This document shows positions 1 through 11,681 of a stretch of 64,000 bases of DNA, one piece after another; positions within the stretch are counted from its first letter, which is position 1, and each line of letters starts with the position of its first letter. The notes below the pieces were generated by a model, which was not told the DNA's origin, made no database searches, and saw only the letters and a list, made by a program, of their open reading frames with translations. The stretch is from Hyperoplus lanceolatus. Taxonomy: Eukaryota > Chordata > Actinopteri > Uranoscopiformes > Ammodytidae. The translations under genes were made by a program, and so were the position numbers. The stretch lies in contig CM049402.1 of assembly GCA_026929865.2 (NCBI GenBank), positions 10,126,001 through 10,190,000 on the forward strand. The letters are read 5' to 3'.

Positions 1-37
1 TTTTTATTTTTTTGCATTTCTTAGTAACCCACTAGTG

Positions 38-690
38 CAGGGGTGTCAAAACTGATTGATTGACATTGACATTTTGAAAATATAATGTAATATGGCCCTT
101 TTAATTTTTTAATAATTTAAATGCACTCATTATATTACAGAGAAATATGTCCCATAAAAGAAAAAGAGCACCAAGCCCATCCCAGAGGACCCTGCATAAT
201 ATTTTATTTTAAATTAATATTATTATGGAAAATCCATGTGTCCTTCTCCAATAGCTTATAATTCTTCTGACTTTTTCATACAAAATTCTTCAGCTTTAGC
301 CTCTTAATTTCCCTCTCAAAGTGCACCAGATTCATGCATTTCACTTTAAAAACTTAAAAAAAAATCTCCCGGGGGGGGCATACCCCCGGACCCCCCTTGG
401 AGGGGCGGGATCTCGGCTGGCTACTATTTACACCCAGCTGGGGATTGGACGCAAAAGCAGAAAACACTGGGTGTATCAATGGCATTTAACAAGAGGGGGA
501 ATGTATACTATATGTTTAATGTGCAAGTAAAGTGTTTACGTGAAGAAGGATTAAATTTACGAAGACACTGTGAAACTTAACATCAGAGCAGCTACATGTC
601 CTGATAAATGTGTTATTTTTGCAAAGTGGCCTGGCCCTTTGTAGATTTTTCTGTATGTGGCCCTCAGTGAAAAAAGTTTGGACACCCCTG
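38..690. mobile_element. Non-autonomous hAT-like DNA transposon
   Basis: The element starts with caggggtgtcaaaact and ends with agtttggacacccctg, an imperfect terminal inverted repeat of about 16 bp in the CAGGGGTGTC style common in fish hAT elements. The inside holds a G/C-rich block near 370-410 and no transposase reading frame. The 8-bp flanks do not match, so no target-site duplication is visible. Family assignment rests on the termini only. Confidence 0.6.
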
Positions 691-1020
691 GGTTAGACAG
701 TCAAGGGGGTAGTTTATAATCTGACCCTCCATGACCCAGCACTTAAATTAGAAACAGGTAATAACAACGAAGAGTAATATAAGTTTAAGATAAAGACAGA
801 GAGGGTGAAACGATTGTGCAATACTGTGAAAAACACATTTCTTTGAGATAGCAGGAATAATGTAGAAACTAGCACTTCTGATGAGGGAGATGATGCTCTG
901 ATGTCCTGCTGTCATGGCCCATAAATATAGTGGAAGTGATTTAAAGGCACCTTGACAAATTCCTCCTGCCTTCAGGGCTGCAGTCTTTGAACAAAAAAAC
1001 AGCAAAAAAAACACTGCCAA
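691..1020. other. 3' flank / 3' UTR of receptor gene 1
   Basis: No gene is seen. The stretch matches 17,500-17,720 next to gene 4 (both end in a run of A-rich sequence and 'cactgccaatcacctg' before the tail exon). It is therefore the shared 3' UTR and 3' flank of the ITIM-tailed receptor type. Confidence 0.6.
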
Positions 1021-4000
1021 TCACCTGTCTCTACGGACCTTGGCATACACACATTCTTCTGCTGGTTCAACAGTCCGCCGAGGTCCCTCTGAAAACTTGA
1101 CCTGTCCGTACTCCACCTCATTCTCAGCCCTTTGAGGCATCTGCTGCCTCCCCTGTCGCTGAAAGACCCTCACATCAGCATAGGTTAATTCCTGTTCATC
1201 GTCTTCTTCTGCAAAGGAAAAGGAAAGATGTGGCACAAATATATCATATTTAACAAGATGTACAAATAGCGTGACTCTACGGTGGCTAGTTTTGGAAGTA
1301 GTTTGACACTTAGGGAAAGATGTGTAGTGAGAAAAGTGGGATCATAAGGCTGTAATAATCAAGCAAAAGAGTATTCAATCAAACAACAGAGGCTTCATGT
1401 TCTATCCAGTAGAACATGGAGGTCCATCCGACCCAGGAAGCCCCGCGATGACTTTCTGAGAAGAATGGCCCCGATCAGATGGCAAGTCACATCTTAAATA
1501 CAAGTCAGATCAGCATCCACAATAGTGTTGTGTGTTTCAATTGGCAGTCAGGGGGTGGGGGAGGGCTCAGTGACAGACTGTTTACTGTTGCAGGGGGGGT
1601 ATCCAAGGGAGGGGGGGGGCATTTGGGGAGGTACAGTCTGAGTACTCTTTAATACACATTTGAGGAATTTAACTTTAGACATACAGGAGCAACACAAGAC
1701 AAACACAATGTTTCCTATTACATTAATAAGCATTCCAACATTCAATATCTGCCACCACAGATGCTTATTTGCTTTGTTGTCAAGAGCAAAGTCAGATGCT
1801 TGATTCCACTCCCAGGTTTGTCAGTTAAAGGTGCGATTCTGCTCCTTGTCAAAATCACTTTTTGTCAAAATCAGTGAATATCTCCTCACTGTGCGCTACC
1901 TAGCTGTACTGTTAACATACCAGTTTACAGAACCTAGGCTGTGTATAAAAACCAGACTTCTTATAGCACAGACACACAGTTTGGACAGACAGCGGATTGT
2001 GAGGACATATTCACTGGTTTTGACAAAAAGTGATTAGGAGAAAAGGTTATTTGGAGGTTCTGGTAGGCAGCTAGTGTAACTGCAAAATGTATAATTATTG
2101 TATGTAGGCTACATTCATTTATAAACAGGGACAGATAACAATCATATAAGATAAAATAGAAACTCATAATGCAGTGATGTGTCAGGAGAGGGGAAGTTAT
2201 TTTTCGTACCTTTTTGTTTCTGGTTCTGCTTTTTCTTCTGAGTGCAGAAGACGACCACTACGATCACCAAAAGGAAGACCAGTGCTGAGAGTACGCCGGC
2301 AATGATCAGCAAATTCTCTGTTCCTGTAACACAAGACACAAGAGACAAGCAGATATTTAAGTTGGCAAACAGTAAAAGTCTCAATGTTTTTTTTTAAGAC
2401 GGACAGAGGTGACTTGAATGAAGCCACTGCAGCAGAGTTAGTTTTCACTTACTCATGTACCATGGCTTGTCTTCGCCAGTCCCAGTTTGACCGGAGGATG
2501 TGTTATTAGTGGAGGGATTAATTGACACAGTGTTGCCAGTCTCCTTACCCTCAGTAGTAATCGTGGGAGAGGTTGTTGTTGGGTCAATACACAGGGTGTT
2601 ATTGGCTGCAAGAACCCACTGTGATATTTGTGTCCCATTTGAAAAGCAGTCAATGAATATGAAGCCTGTGGGAAAGAAACAGACAAATAAATTGTTTACA
2701 GTTAATCATCTGGGTCATAATCATCAAGGTTTTTCCTACGCTCCGTTGTCACTCACCACAGGTAGATATCTTCACTTCCTCTGAGACTCTACTGACACCA
2801 TTCCTGACTGAGCAGACCAGTTTTCCTTCTTGTCTCAAAGTGATGGTATATGTCTCATTATCTCTGGACAGGAGCTGAGTGTCTGTCAGTGTGTGTCCAT
2901 CCAGAGTCCAGTTGTACTGAGGACTGTCCCCTCCCTCAGAGGAGCAGGACACCCTCATCTCTCCCTGGGACAGACACTCAGAGACCAGCAGGACAGAGGA
3001 CACAGGAGCTGAAGGAGACACACTCACATGACTTTTCATATCAACAGAATCTTGGTTATTCAAAAGTTAAACAGTTTATATTACAGTACCACAATGCATG
3101 AAGATATATGGAGAATATGAGAGAGATGTTGTTTAGTAATGGTATAATATGACTGTTTATCAGTGTTGTTAATTCCCCAGTAGGCAAAATAGTTATTTAC
3201 CTTCAATGGTCAACTGTAGAGTCCGTGTCTCTGATCTCTGTCCATCTGAATCATAGATTTGAAGAGTATATTCACCACTGTCTGTCCTGCTCAGGTTGTT
3301 GATCCTAAAGGTTCCACCTCTGGGTGTAAATACAGATCTGTCCATTATCAGATTGGACACAATTGTATTCTTTCTCCCATGTAGTATCTCTTTTGATGTT
3401 TTAAACCATTGGTATTTAAATATGTCTGAGGCGCTGTTCATCAGCCGTAGGACCACAGTTCCTCCCAAAGCTCCATAACACTGAGCTCCTTCCTGTCTGC
3501 CATCACAGTGGAGTTCCACACCTGGATATTATAAAGTAAAAAAAAATAGTTAATATCACTTATTTAATCATTCTATTTCCACAAAATCATTGACCAGCAG
3601 ATTATGAAAGTAAACTGAGCGTCACACAGGCCTTTGACTGCAAAACACTTCAGACCCAGTCAATACTTTTTGCAATGAAGTTAACCTCATCAAGTCACTA
3701 CACAATCATGCTAAATTTAATTCAAACATAACTTTATTTTAAAATATAGCGGCCATTTCCAACTTCACCAAAGATACCAAGTTAAAATTCAGGTGGTATT
3801 TGAAAGAAATGTAAACGAAACATTGAGTATAATTGAGTATTGAGTATAAAACATTTAAAAAGGAATTCCATGATGGAAAAAAACGTGGTTTCATTATAGG
3901 TATGATAAATGTACAATGACATCATACAATTGACTTAAGGAAACATGTAATGGGAAAATCTGGGTTAACTGGATGAATCAAACATCTGTTGATGATGAAG

Positions 4001-4519
4001 TGCTATAATCCTTAAAGTATGATCTAAGAGATGAATTTAGCAGCTCAGGATTTTAATATTTACTCCACAAAAACAATGGCATGGAATTGATCCCTTGAAT
4101 TTACCATTCCTCTTGGCTATAGGTTTCTCTGAAATGACACTGAACCTTGGAAAAGCTTCAATATCAATTCCAAGGGAGTACGTCTATTTATGTAGCACAT
4201 TTCGTACACTAAGGCAATTCAAAGTGTTTTACAATATCAGTTCCAAACTATTGGCTTTGTCAGCTTATTCTGATAATTGATCAATGAAAGTGGTCCTTTC
4301 TTTAGAGCCAACAGGTGGTCTACTACAGACAGCAGTATTTCAGCTGCATTACAAATCACTTAAGACAATTTCTGTTGTATTGTCATGAATATACTTCAAA
4401 CTATTTACTCACATAAAATTAACCCTAATGTTGAATTGGTTTCATTAATGTTGTAGGTTAATCTACTCACCATGACAGACTCCGAATAGCATCAACAAGA
4501 GAACAACCCCAGCTTCCAT
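1021..4519 (-). CDS. CD2/SLAM-type Ig receptor, gene 1 (ITIM tail)
   Basis: Six exons: 4471-4519, 3201-3521, 2757-3008, 2453-2665, 2210-2323, 1021-1208. All junctions are GT-AG and every internal boundary is phase 1; the product is 378 aa. Order: signal peptide (residues 1-17), V domain (18-124), C2 domain, Thr/Ser/Asn-rich stalk with N-glycosylation sites, membrane segment (LLIIAGVLSALVFLLVIVV), lysine stop-transfer, tail. The V domain has DSGEYTL where an ordinary V domain has the YxC cysteine, and no B-strand cysteine. The C2 domain has four cysteines. Both are hallmarks of the CD2/SLAM family, known for leukocyte adhesion and signalling. The tail holds two ITIM-type motifs, LTYADV and VEYGQV, plus CVYAKV, which misses the -2 residue. 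This suggests SHP-phosphatase recruitment; no ligand can be inferred. Intron 5 is about 0.7 kb longer than in gene 4 because of inserted repeats. Which mammalian SLAMF member it equates to is unclear. Confidence 0.85.
1825..2050. repeat. Fold-back MITE in intron 5 of gene 1
   Basis: The sequence is a long imperfect palindrome: tcaaaatcactttttgtc on the left is answered by gacaaaaagtgatt on the right, and cagtgaatat by atattcactg. A related palindrome lies at 40,354-40,673, sharing the 'accagtttac...cctaggctgtgta' core. Gene 4 lacks it at the equivalent intron. The class is inferred from structure only. Confidence 0.6.
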
Positions 4520-4749
4520 GTCTCCTCAGTGCTCAGCCTCTGTTCACTCGCTCAGCAGCTTCCACACAAACTTTTCGTCTTCACCCAAAAAATCCAAAAG
4601 ACACATGGGACACCGAGCAGGCTGAAGCGTGTCCCGATAAGCGATCAATCTTTGAGGCGAATGTGTGAAAACTTTGACCGAGCAGAGTGTTGTAATGTTC
4701 ATGTTATTAAAAGCAGAGAGGAGAAGAGAAAAAAAGGAAGTGATTTGTG

Positions 4750-4759
4750 TTTCACTTCC
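4750..4759 (-). promoter_or_regulatory. ETS-IRF composite element (EICE) match, gene 1 promoter
   Basis: On the gene strand the site reads GGAAGTGAAA, an exact match to the GGAANNGAAA consensus bound by PU.1 with IRF4/IRF8 in myeloid and B cells. It lies about 235 bp upstream of the start codon. A 10-bp match can occur by chance, but the location upstream of an immune receptor and conservation in copy 2 make it plausible. Confidence 0.45.
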
Positions 4760-5848
4760 CTTTAGGGCGAGACCAAGAGGGCCCATTGGTTGTGATGGAC
4801 TGAGAGGAAGAGAGGGAACCATTCCTCCTCAACACTGAAAGAGGATTTGAGACTGACAGCTGACATCCATGTTTAAATATATACAAAGCTGTGGATTTAC
4901 AAACAGTATGAGATGTCTTCTATTCTAGCATATGATACATTATATTTCTTCTGAGTTACTGTCCCGACCTCTTACTGCCCCTATAGCCAATTATCAGCTC
5001 CTTATTATTATAAGAGCACTGGGTTGTGATGAGCAAATAGAAATGAATAACACACAAACTGTAAAATAAATTCTGTATTAAAAAAGCTTTTAGATACAGT
5101 TAATCAATTCTTTCATTACAAGACATAGAGAATGTTTTCTTTTCTTTTGTCACATAATGGAGAATACTTTTCCGTTCAAGATTTCAGATAAACATTAACA
5201 ACACTGGAGATCAAAGAGTTAAATACTGGATTATGGATTATAATCCACTAAAACACTGGTTTGCAACGTGAATCAGTAAACATGAATTTGAGATTTGAAT
5301 ATGAGAATAATGCAATTATTCTGATCACAACATTATATTTTGACATACTGTCAAACTATAGAAACAGGGGTGAGAACAGCATTCTACAGCTTTATAGCCT
5401 TTATCAGATAAATGCCTTCAAGTGTGTCTGCACATCCATTAGACCACCTACACTTTTTCAACTGTTCAGTCCTTTCACAAAACAATATGCCATTCCTGTT
5501 AAAGTGAAACAGCAATATTCTGCAAAAAACCCTGAATTTTGGGATTTCCACTGTTCAACATATGTATTCCACTTTTGAGGGAATTGTAAGACAAGAGTGA
5601 TTGCATATGGTCGTCATACCAGCCAACTAAATATAACTGTAAAGTCAAAGGCTGTTTGGAGAAGTTAGTTTCAGTGATGGGTTGTGTCCTTCACTTCTCA
5701 GCAAAGTGTGTCAATGAAGTGATCATTTTAGTTCCTTATTATAGAAATAGAAGTGTGTAGCCTTAAGTGGTCGAAACCTGGAACTATTTCTCTGTAATGT
5801 TCCTGGTTTGAAGCTCGCCTCTATATTTCCTCATGTCATTCTCCTCTC

Positions 5849-5935
5849 CTTCTCTCTCTCTCTCTCTTTCTTGCTCTATGCCTTTCTCTCTCTCTCTCTC
5901 TCTCTTTCTATCTCTCTCTCTCTTTCGCTCTCTGT
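5849..5935. repeat. (CT)n polypyrimidine tract
   Basis: Imperfect CT dinucleotide run interrupted by ttgc, ttt and gct; duplicated at 10,694-10,780. Confidence 0.9.
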
Positions 5936-6886
5936 CTTGTTAGATCCTAGCGCCCTCCACTGGCAACTGTTGATTAAAGAAAAATACCCAAAAATATTAG
6001 CATTTAGAATTCTGACACTCCCCGTGCGGCAATACACACTCGATATCTTTGAGACAGACCGTTTTGGTATCTAAAAGGAGTAATAGTGTCATGATTATTT
6101 TTTTTATTGTTCATTTTATTTCAGAAATGTGTTCATGTTCTTAACAGAGACTGTTACTGGATACAGAATGATCCTTCAGCAGCAGTAACGCCTCTGTAAA
6201 CCTGTAGAGGGAAACCTCACACCCACTAATACTGATGATGAGTCTGGAAACTGGATTCAAGTCTCAACAGTCATTAAAGGTACAGTCCCAGATCAAAATG
6301 TCAACAAAGACTAAATTTAATGATGACATGTGACTGATAGATTGACAGGTTCTGGATATATAACAACACAAGAAAGCAAGTAAATTAAAAGCTATAGGTA
6401 TTCAATGCTTTGAGAGGTTTGACATTACTCTTTATAAACAGGGAATTAAAATATTTTAATTTTAATCAGATGGGAAAAACACAGAACTATTATTTACATA
6501 ATACATCGTAATATTTGAACAGACAAAATGTCATGTCGTAAAGAAAATCCAGTTTGGTCTTTAATACACAATATTAAAACATGCTTTGAATGCAAAAACC
6601 CAATTATCATAGCCATCAAGTCAAGTACATGTACACAAGTGAAAACTATTTATCTCTAAAATGTCAGATTTCCTCTAAGAAAAATACTAATAATGTACAA
6701 TTCTAAAAAAAAATGCTACATTGTGATGATAGAACAAAGGTCACGCCCAACACAATTGGTCTTACAGAGTGTCCACAGTTAAGCTATATGCAGAGACATT
6801 CCCAGATGTGTTATCATTTTTGTATGGGAAGGCATTTACAGTGCTAAGCTGCAAACACAGTAGGCATTTTCCACTCTAAGCTAAAG

Positions 6887-9364
6887 TTAAAGTTCAGATG
6901 CAGAATTTCTCACTTCAATCACCTGAACATTTTCATACTCCAGCGATTGACGGCGGGCAGAGCTTTCAGCCTTCATGTATTTATTTTTCTTCCAGGCAAA
7001 GTAGACGGCGATCCCAACTATTATAAGAATAAACACAGCTGTTCTCACACCACATATGAACAGGGAGTGATCTGTTTGGATAGAAAGACAAAATCACACG
7101 TCAAGTTATTGATCATCTCTGCTGGAGGAAGTAACAGTCTGATAAGTGCTGAGAGTACGCCGGCAATGATCGACAAATTCTCTGTTCCTGTAACACAAGA
7201 CACATGAGACAAGCAGATATTTAAGTTAGCAAACTCTCAAAGTCTCAATGATTTTTTTAAGACGGACAGAGGTGACTTGAAGGAAGCCACTGCAGCACAG
7301 TTAGTTTTCACTTACTCATGTACCATGGCTTGTCTTCGCCAGTCCCAGTTTGACCGAAGGATGTGTTATTAGTGGAGGGATTAATTGACACAGTGTTGCC
7401 AGTCTCCTTACCCTCAGTAGTAATTGTGGGAGAGGTTGTTGTTGGGTCAATACACAGGGTGTTATTGGCTGCAAGAACCCACTGTGATACTTGTGTCCCA
7501 TTTGAAAAGCAGTCAATGAATATGAAGCCTGTGGGAAAGAAACAGACAAATAAATTATGTACAGTTAATCATCTGGGTCATAATCATCAAAGTTTTTCCT
7601 GCTCTCCGTTCTCACTCACCACAGGTAGATATCTTCACTTCCTCTGAGACTCTACTGACGTGATTGCTGACTGAGCAGACCAGTTTTCCTTCTTGTCTCA
7701 AAGTGATGGTATTGGTCTCCTTACTTCCAGAGAGGAGCTGAGTGTCTGTCAGTGTGTGTCCATCCAGAGTCCAGCTGTATTGAGGACTGTCCCCTCCCTC
7801 AGAGGAGCAGGACACCCTCATCTCTCCCTGGGACAGACACTCAGAGACCAGCAGGACAGAGGACATAGGAGCTAAAGGAGACACACTCACATGACTTTTC
7901 ATATCAACAGAATATTGGTTATTCAAACCAGTTTATATTACAGTACAGCCATGCATGAAGATATATGGAGAATATGAGAGAGATGTTGTTTAGTAATGGT
8001 ATAATATGACTGTTTAACAGTGTTATTAATTCCACAGTAGGCAAAATAGTTATTTACCTTGAATGGTCAACTGTAGAGTCCGTGTCTCTGATCTCTTTCC
8101 ATTTGAATCCATGATGTGAAGAGTGTATTCACCACTGTCTGTCCTGCTCAGGTGGTTGATCCTAAAGGTTCCATCTCTGGGTGTAAATACAGATCTGTCT
8201 TTCATCAGATTGGACACAACTCTATCCTTTCTCCCATGTAGTATCTCTGTTGATGTTTTAAACCATTGGTATTTAAAGATGTCTGAGGCGCTGTCCATCA
8301 GCCGTAGGACCACAGTTCCTCCCAAAGCTCCATAACACTGAGCTCCTTCCTGTCTGCCATCACAGTGGAGTTCCACACCTGGATATTAAAATGTAAAAAA
8401 TAGTTAATATCACTTATTTAATCATTCTATTTCCACAAAATCATTGACCAGCAGATTATGAAAGTAAACTGAGCGTCACACAGGCCTTTGACTGCAAAAC
8501 ACTTCAGACCCAGTCAATACTTTTTGCAATGAAGTTAACCTCATCAAGTCACTACACAATCATGCTAAATTTAATTCAAACATAACTTTATTTTAAAATA
8601 TAGCGGCCATTTCCAACTTCACCAAAGATACCAAGTTAAAATTCAGGTGGTATTTGAAAGAAATGTAAACGAAACATTGAGTATAATTGACTATTGAGTA
8701 TAAAACATTTAAAAAGGAATTCCATGATGGAAAAAACGTGGTTTCATTATAGGTATGATAAATGTACAATGACATCATACAATTGACTTAAGGAAACATG
8801 TAATGGGAAAATCTGGGTTAACTGGATGAATCAAACATCTGTTGATGATGAAGTGCTATAATCCTTAAAGTATGATCTAAGAGATGAATTTAGCAGCTCA
8901 GGATTTTAATATTTACTCCACAAAAACAATGGCATGGAATTGATCCCTTGAATTTACCATTCCTCTTGGCTATAGGTTTCTCTGAAATGACACTGAACCT
9001 TGGAAAAGCTTCAATATCAATTCCAAGGGAGTACGTCTATTTATGTAGCACATTTCGTACACTAAGGCAATTCAAAGTGTTTTACAATATCAGTTCCAAA
9101 CTATTGGCTTTGTCAGCTTATTCTGATAATTGATCAATGAAAGTGGTCCTTTCTTTAGAGCCAACAGGTGGTCTACTACAGACAGCAGTATTTCAGCTGC
9201 ATTACAAATCACTTAAGACAATTTCTGTTGTATTGTCATGAATATACTTCAAACTATTTACTCACATAAAATTAACCCTAATGTTGAATTGGTTGTTGTA
9301 GGTTAATCTACTCACCATGACAGACTCCGAATAGCATCAACAAGAGAACAACCCCAGCTTCCAT
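6887..9364 (-). CDS. CD2/SLAM-type Ig receptor, gene 2 (short tail)
   Basis: Five exons: 9316-9364, 8058-8378, 7620-7871, 7316-7528, 6887-7071; 339 aa. Signal peptide, V, C2 and stalk are near copies of gene 1, but the membrane region is different. The last exon uses the acceptor CCAAACAG at 7072-7079, is in frame, and encodes SLFICGVRTAVFILIIVGIA, then YFAWKKNKY and a tail ending EVRNSASEL. The tail has one ITIM-type motif, LEYENV, which also contains a YxN site that could bind Grb2-type SH2 domains. A second acceptor at 7188-7189 leads into a leftover of the gene-1 type membrane exon and would terminate within about 45 codons, so the downstream acceptor is the likely one. The gene probably acts at the leukocyte surface; the ligand is unknown. 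Confidence 0.8.
7145..7187 (-). pseudogene. Remnant of a gene-1-type transmembrane exon inside gene 2
   Basis: Read on the minus strand after the TTACAG acceptor, the remnant encodes RTENLSIIAGVLSAL. This is the start of the gene 1 membrane segment. Homology then stops, with no donor, in 73 bp of unrelated sequence leading to the real last exon of gene 2. It marks the breakpoint of the tandem duplication or of an exchange between two receptor types. Confidence 0.7.
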
Positions 9365-9594
9365 GTCTCCTCAGTGCTCAGCCTCTGTTCACTCGCTCAG
9401 CAGCTTCCACACAAACTTTTCGTCTTCACCCAAAAAATCCAAAAGACACATGGTACACCGAGCAGGCTGAAGCGTGTCCCGATAAGCGATCAATCTTTGA
9501 GGCGAATGTGTGAAAACTTTGACCGAGCAGAGTGTTGTAATGTTCATGTTATTAAAAGCAGAGAGGAGAAGAGAAAAAAAGGAAGTGATTTGTG

Positions 9595-9604
9595 TTTCAC
9601 TTCC
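9595..9604 (-). promoter_or_regulatory. EICE match, gene 2 promoter
   Basis: Same GGAAGTGAAA as upstream of gene 1, about 235 bp before the gene 2 start codon. It is retained because the whole promoter is duplicated. Confidence 0.45.
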
Positions 9605-10693
9605 CTTTAGGGCGAGACCAAGAGGGCCTTTTGGTTGTGATGGACTGAGAGGAAGAGAGGGAACCATTCCTCCTCAACACTGAAAGAGGATTTGAGACTG
9701 ACAGCTGACATCCATGTTTAAATATATACAAAGCTGTGGATTTACAAACAGTATGAGATGTCTTCTATTCCAGCATATGATACATTATATTTCTTCTGAG
9801 TTACTGTCCCGACCTCTTACTGCCCCTATAGCCAATTATCAGCTCCTTATTATTATAAGAGCACTGGGTTGTGATGAGCAAATAGAAATGAATAACACAC
9901 AAACTGTAAAATAAATTCTGTATTAAAAAAGCTTTTAGATACAGTTAATCAATTCTTTCATTACAAGACATAGAGAATGTTTTCTTTTCTTTTGTCACAT
10001 AATGGAGAATACTTTTCCGTTCAAGATTTCAGATAAACATTAACAACACTGGAGATCAAAGAGTTAAATACTGGATTATGGATTATAATCCACTAAAACA
10101 CTGGTTTGCAACGTGAATCAGTAAACATGAATTTGAGATTTGAATATGAGAATAATGCAATTATTCTGATCACAACATTATATTTTGACATACTGTCAAA
10201 CTATAGAAACAGGGGTGAGAACAGCATTCTACAGCTTTATAGCCTTTATCAGATAAATGCCTTCAAGTGTGTCTGCACATCCATTAGACCACCTACACTT
10301 TTTCAACTGTTCAGTCCTTTCACAAAACAATATGCCATTCCTGTTAAAGTGAAACAGCAATATTCTGCAAAAAACCCTGAATTTTGGGATTTCCACTGTT
10401 CAACATATGTATTCCACTTTTGAGGGAATTGTAAGACAAGAGTGATTGCATATGGTCGTCATACCAGCCAACTAAATATAACTGTAAAGTCAAAGGCTGT
10501 TTGGAGAAGTTAGTTTCAGTGATGGGTTGTGTCCTTCACTTCTCAGCAAAGTGTGTAACTGAAGTGATCATTTTAGTTCCTTATTATAGAAATAGAAGTG
10601 TGTAGCCTTAAGTGGTCGAAACCTGGAACTATTTCTCTGTAATGTTCCTGGTTTGAAGCTCGCCTCTATATTTCCTCATGTCATTCTCCTCTC

Positions 10694-10780
10694 CTTCTCT
10701 CTCTCTCTCTCTTTCTTGCTCTATGCCTTTCTCTCTCTCTCTCTCTCTCTCTTTCTATCTCTCTCTCTCTTTCGCTCTCT
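10694..10780. repeat. (CT)n polypyrimidine tract, second copy
   Basis: Copy of the tract at 5849-5935 with the same interruptions. Confidence 0.9.
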
Positions 10781-11681
10781 GTCTTGTTAGATCCTAGCGC
10801 CCTCCACTGGCAACTGTTGATTAAAGAAAAATACCCAAAAATATTAGCATTTAGAATTCTGACACTCCCCGTGCGGCAATACACACTCGATATCTTTGAG
10901 ACAGACCGTTTTGGTATCTTAAAGGAGTAACAGTGTCTTGATTGTTTTTTTTATTGTTCATTTTATTTCAGAAATGTGTTCATGTTCTTAACAGAGGCTG
11001 TTACTGGATACAGAATGATCCTTCAGCAGCAGTAACGCCTCTGTAAACCTGTAGAGGGAAACCTCACACCCACTAATACTGAAGATGAGTCTGGAAACTG
11101 GATTCAAGTCTCAACAGTCATTAAAGGTACAGTCCCAGATCAAAATGTCAACAAAGACTAAATTTAATGATGACATGTGACTGATAGATTGACAGGTTCT
11201 GGATATATAACAACACAAGAAAGCAAGTAAATTAAAAGCTATAGGTATTCAATGCTTTGAGAGGTTTGACATTACTCTTTATAAACAGGGAATTAAAATA
11301 TTTTAATTTTAATCAGATGGGAAAAACACAGAACTATTATTTACATAATACATCGTAATATTTGAACAGACAAAATGTCATGTCGTAAAGAAAATCCAGT
11401 TTGGTCTTTTATACACAATATTAAAACATGCTTTGAATGCAAAATCCCAATTATCATAGCCATCAAGTCAAGTACATGTACACAAGAGAAAACTATTTAT
11501 CTCTAAAATGTCAGATTTCCTCTAAGAAAAATACTAATAATGTACAATTCTAAAAAAAATGCTACATTGTGATGATAGAACAAAGGTCACGCCCAACACA
11601 ATTGGTCTTACAGAGTGTCCACAGTTAAGCTATATGCAGAGACATTCCCAGATGTGTTATCATTTTTGTATGGGAAGGCAT

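Larger units (their letters stand above)
4520..6886. other. 5' flank of gene 1 and 3' flank of gene 2
   Basis: No coding sequence is recognised. The first 300 bp upstream of the gene 1 start are promoter-like. The rest is AT-rich, contains a CT tract at 5849-5935, and is repeated almost unchanged at 9,365-11,681. Open frames here (for example 5261-5578) recur unchanged only because the whole DNA segment is duplicated, and they resemble nothing known. Confidence 0.6.
2281..7071. repeat. Tandem segmental duplication, copy A
   Basis: From aagtgctgagag-type sequence at 2281 the segment runs in parallel with copy B at 7145 onward, through exons, introns, promoter, CT tract and the next gene's 3' end. 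In non-coding parts only scattered single-base changes and short indels are seen by eye, so the duplication is recent. The repeat offset is about 4,845-4,865 bp. Confidence 0.85.
9365..11681. other. 5' flank of gene 2 and 3' flank of gene 3
   Basis: Near-identical repeat of 4,520-6,830. No gene is recognised. It contains the CT tract at 10,694-10,780. Confidence 0.6.

Noticed and set aside
1021-1208. Canonical ITSM (TxYxx[VI]) in the gene 1 tail
   Set aside because: The residue two before each tyrosine is L, V or C, not T, so only ITIM-type motifs can be claimed.
1548-1745. Membrane-segment-like frame with a proline-rich end on the minus strand
   Set aside because: A virus-type envelope remnant was considered. 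The piece is short, lies in inserted intron DNA, and no second feature supports that identity.
5261-5578. 105-codon frame conserved at 10,106-10,423
   Set aside because: Its conservation is that of the whole duplicated DNA, with no better preservation than the surrounding non-coding sequence.
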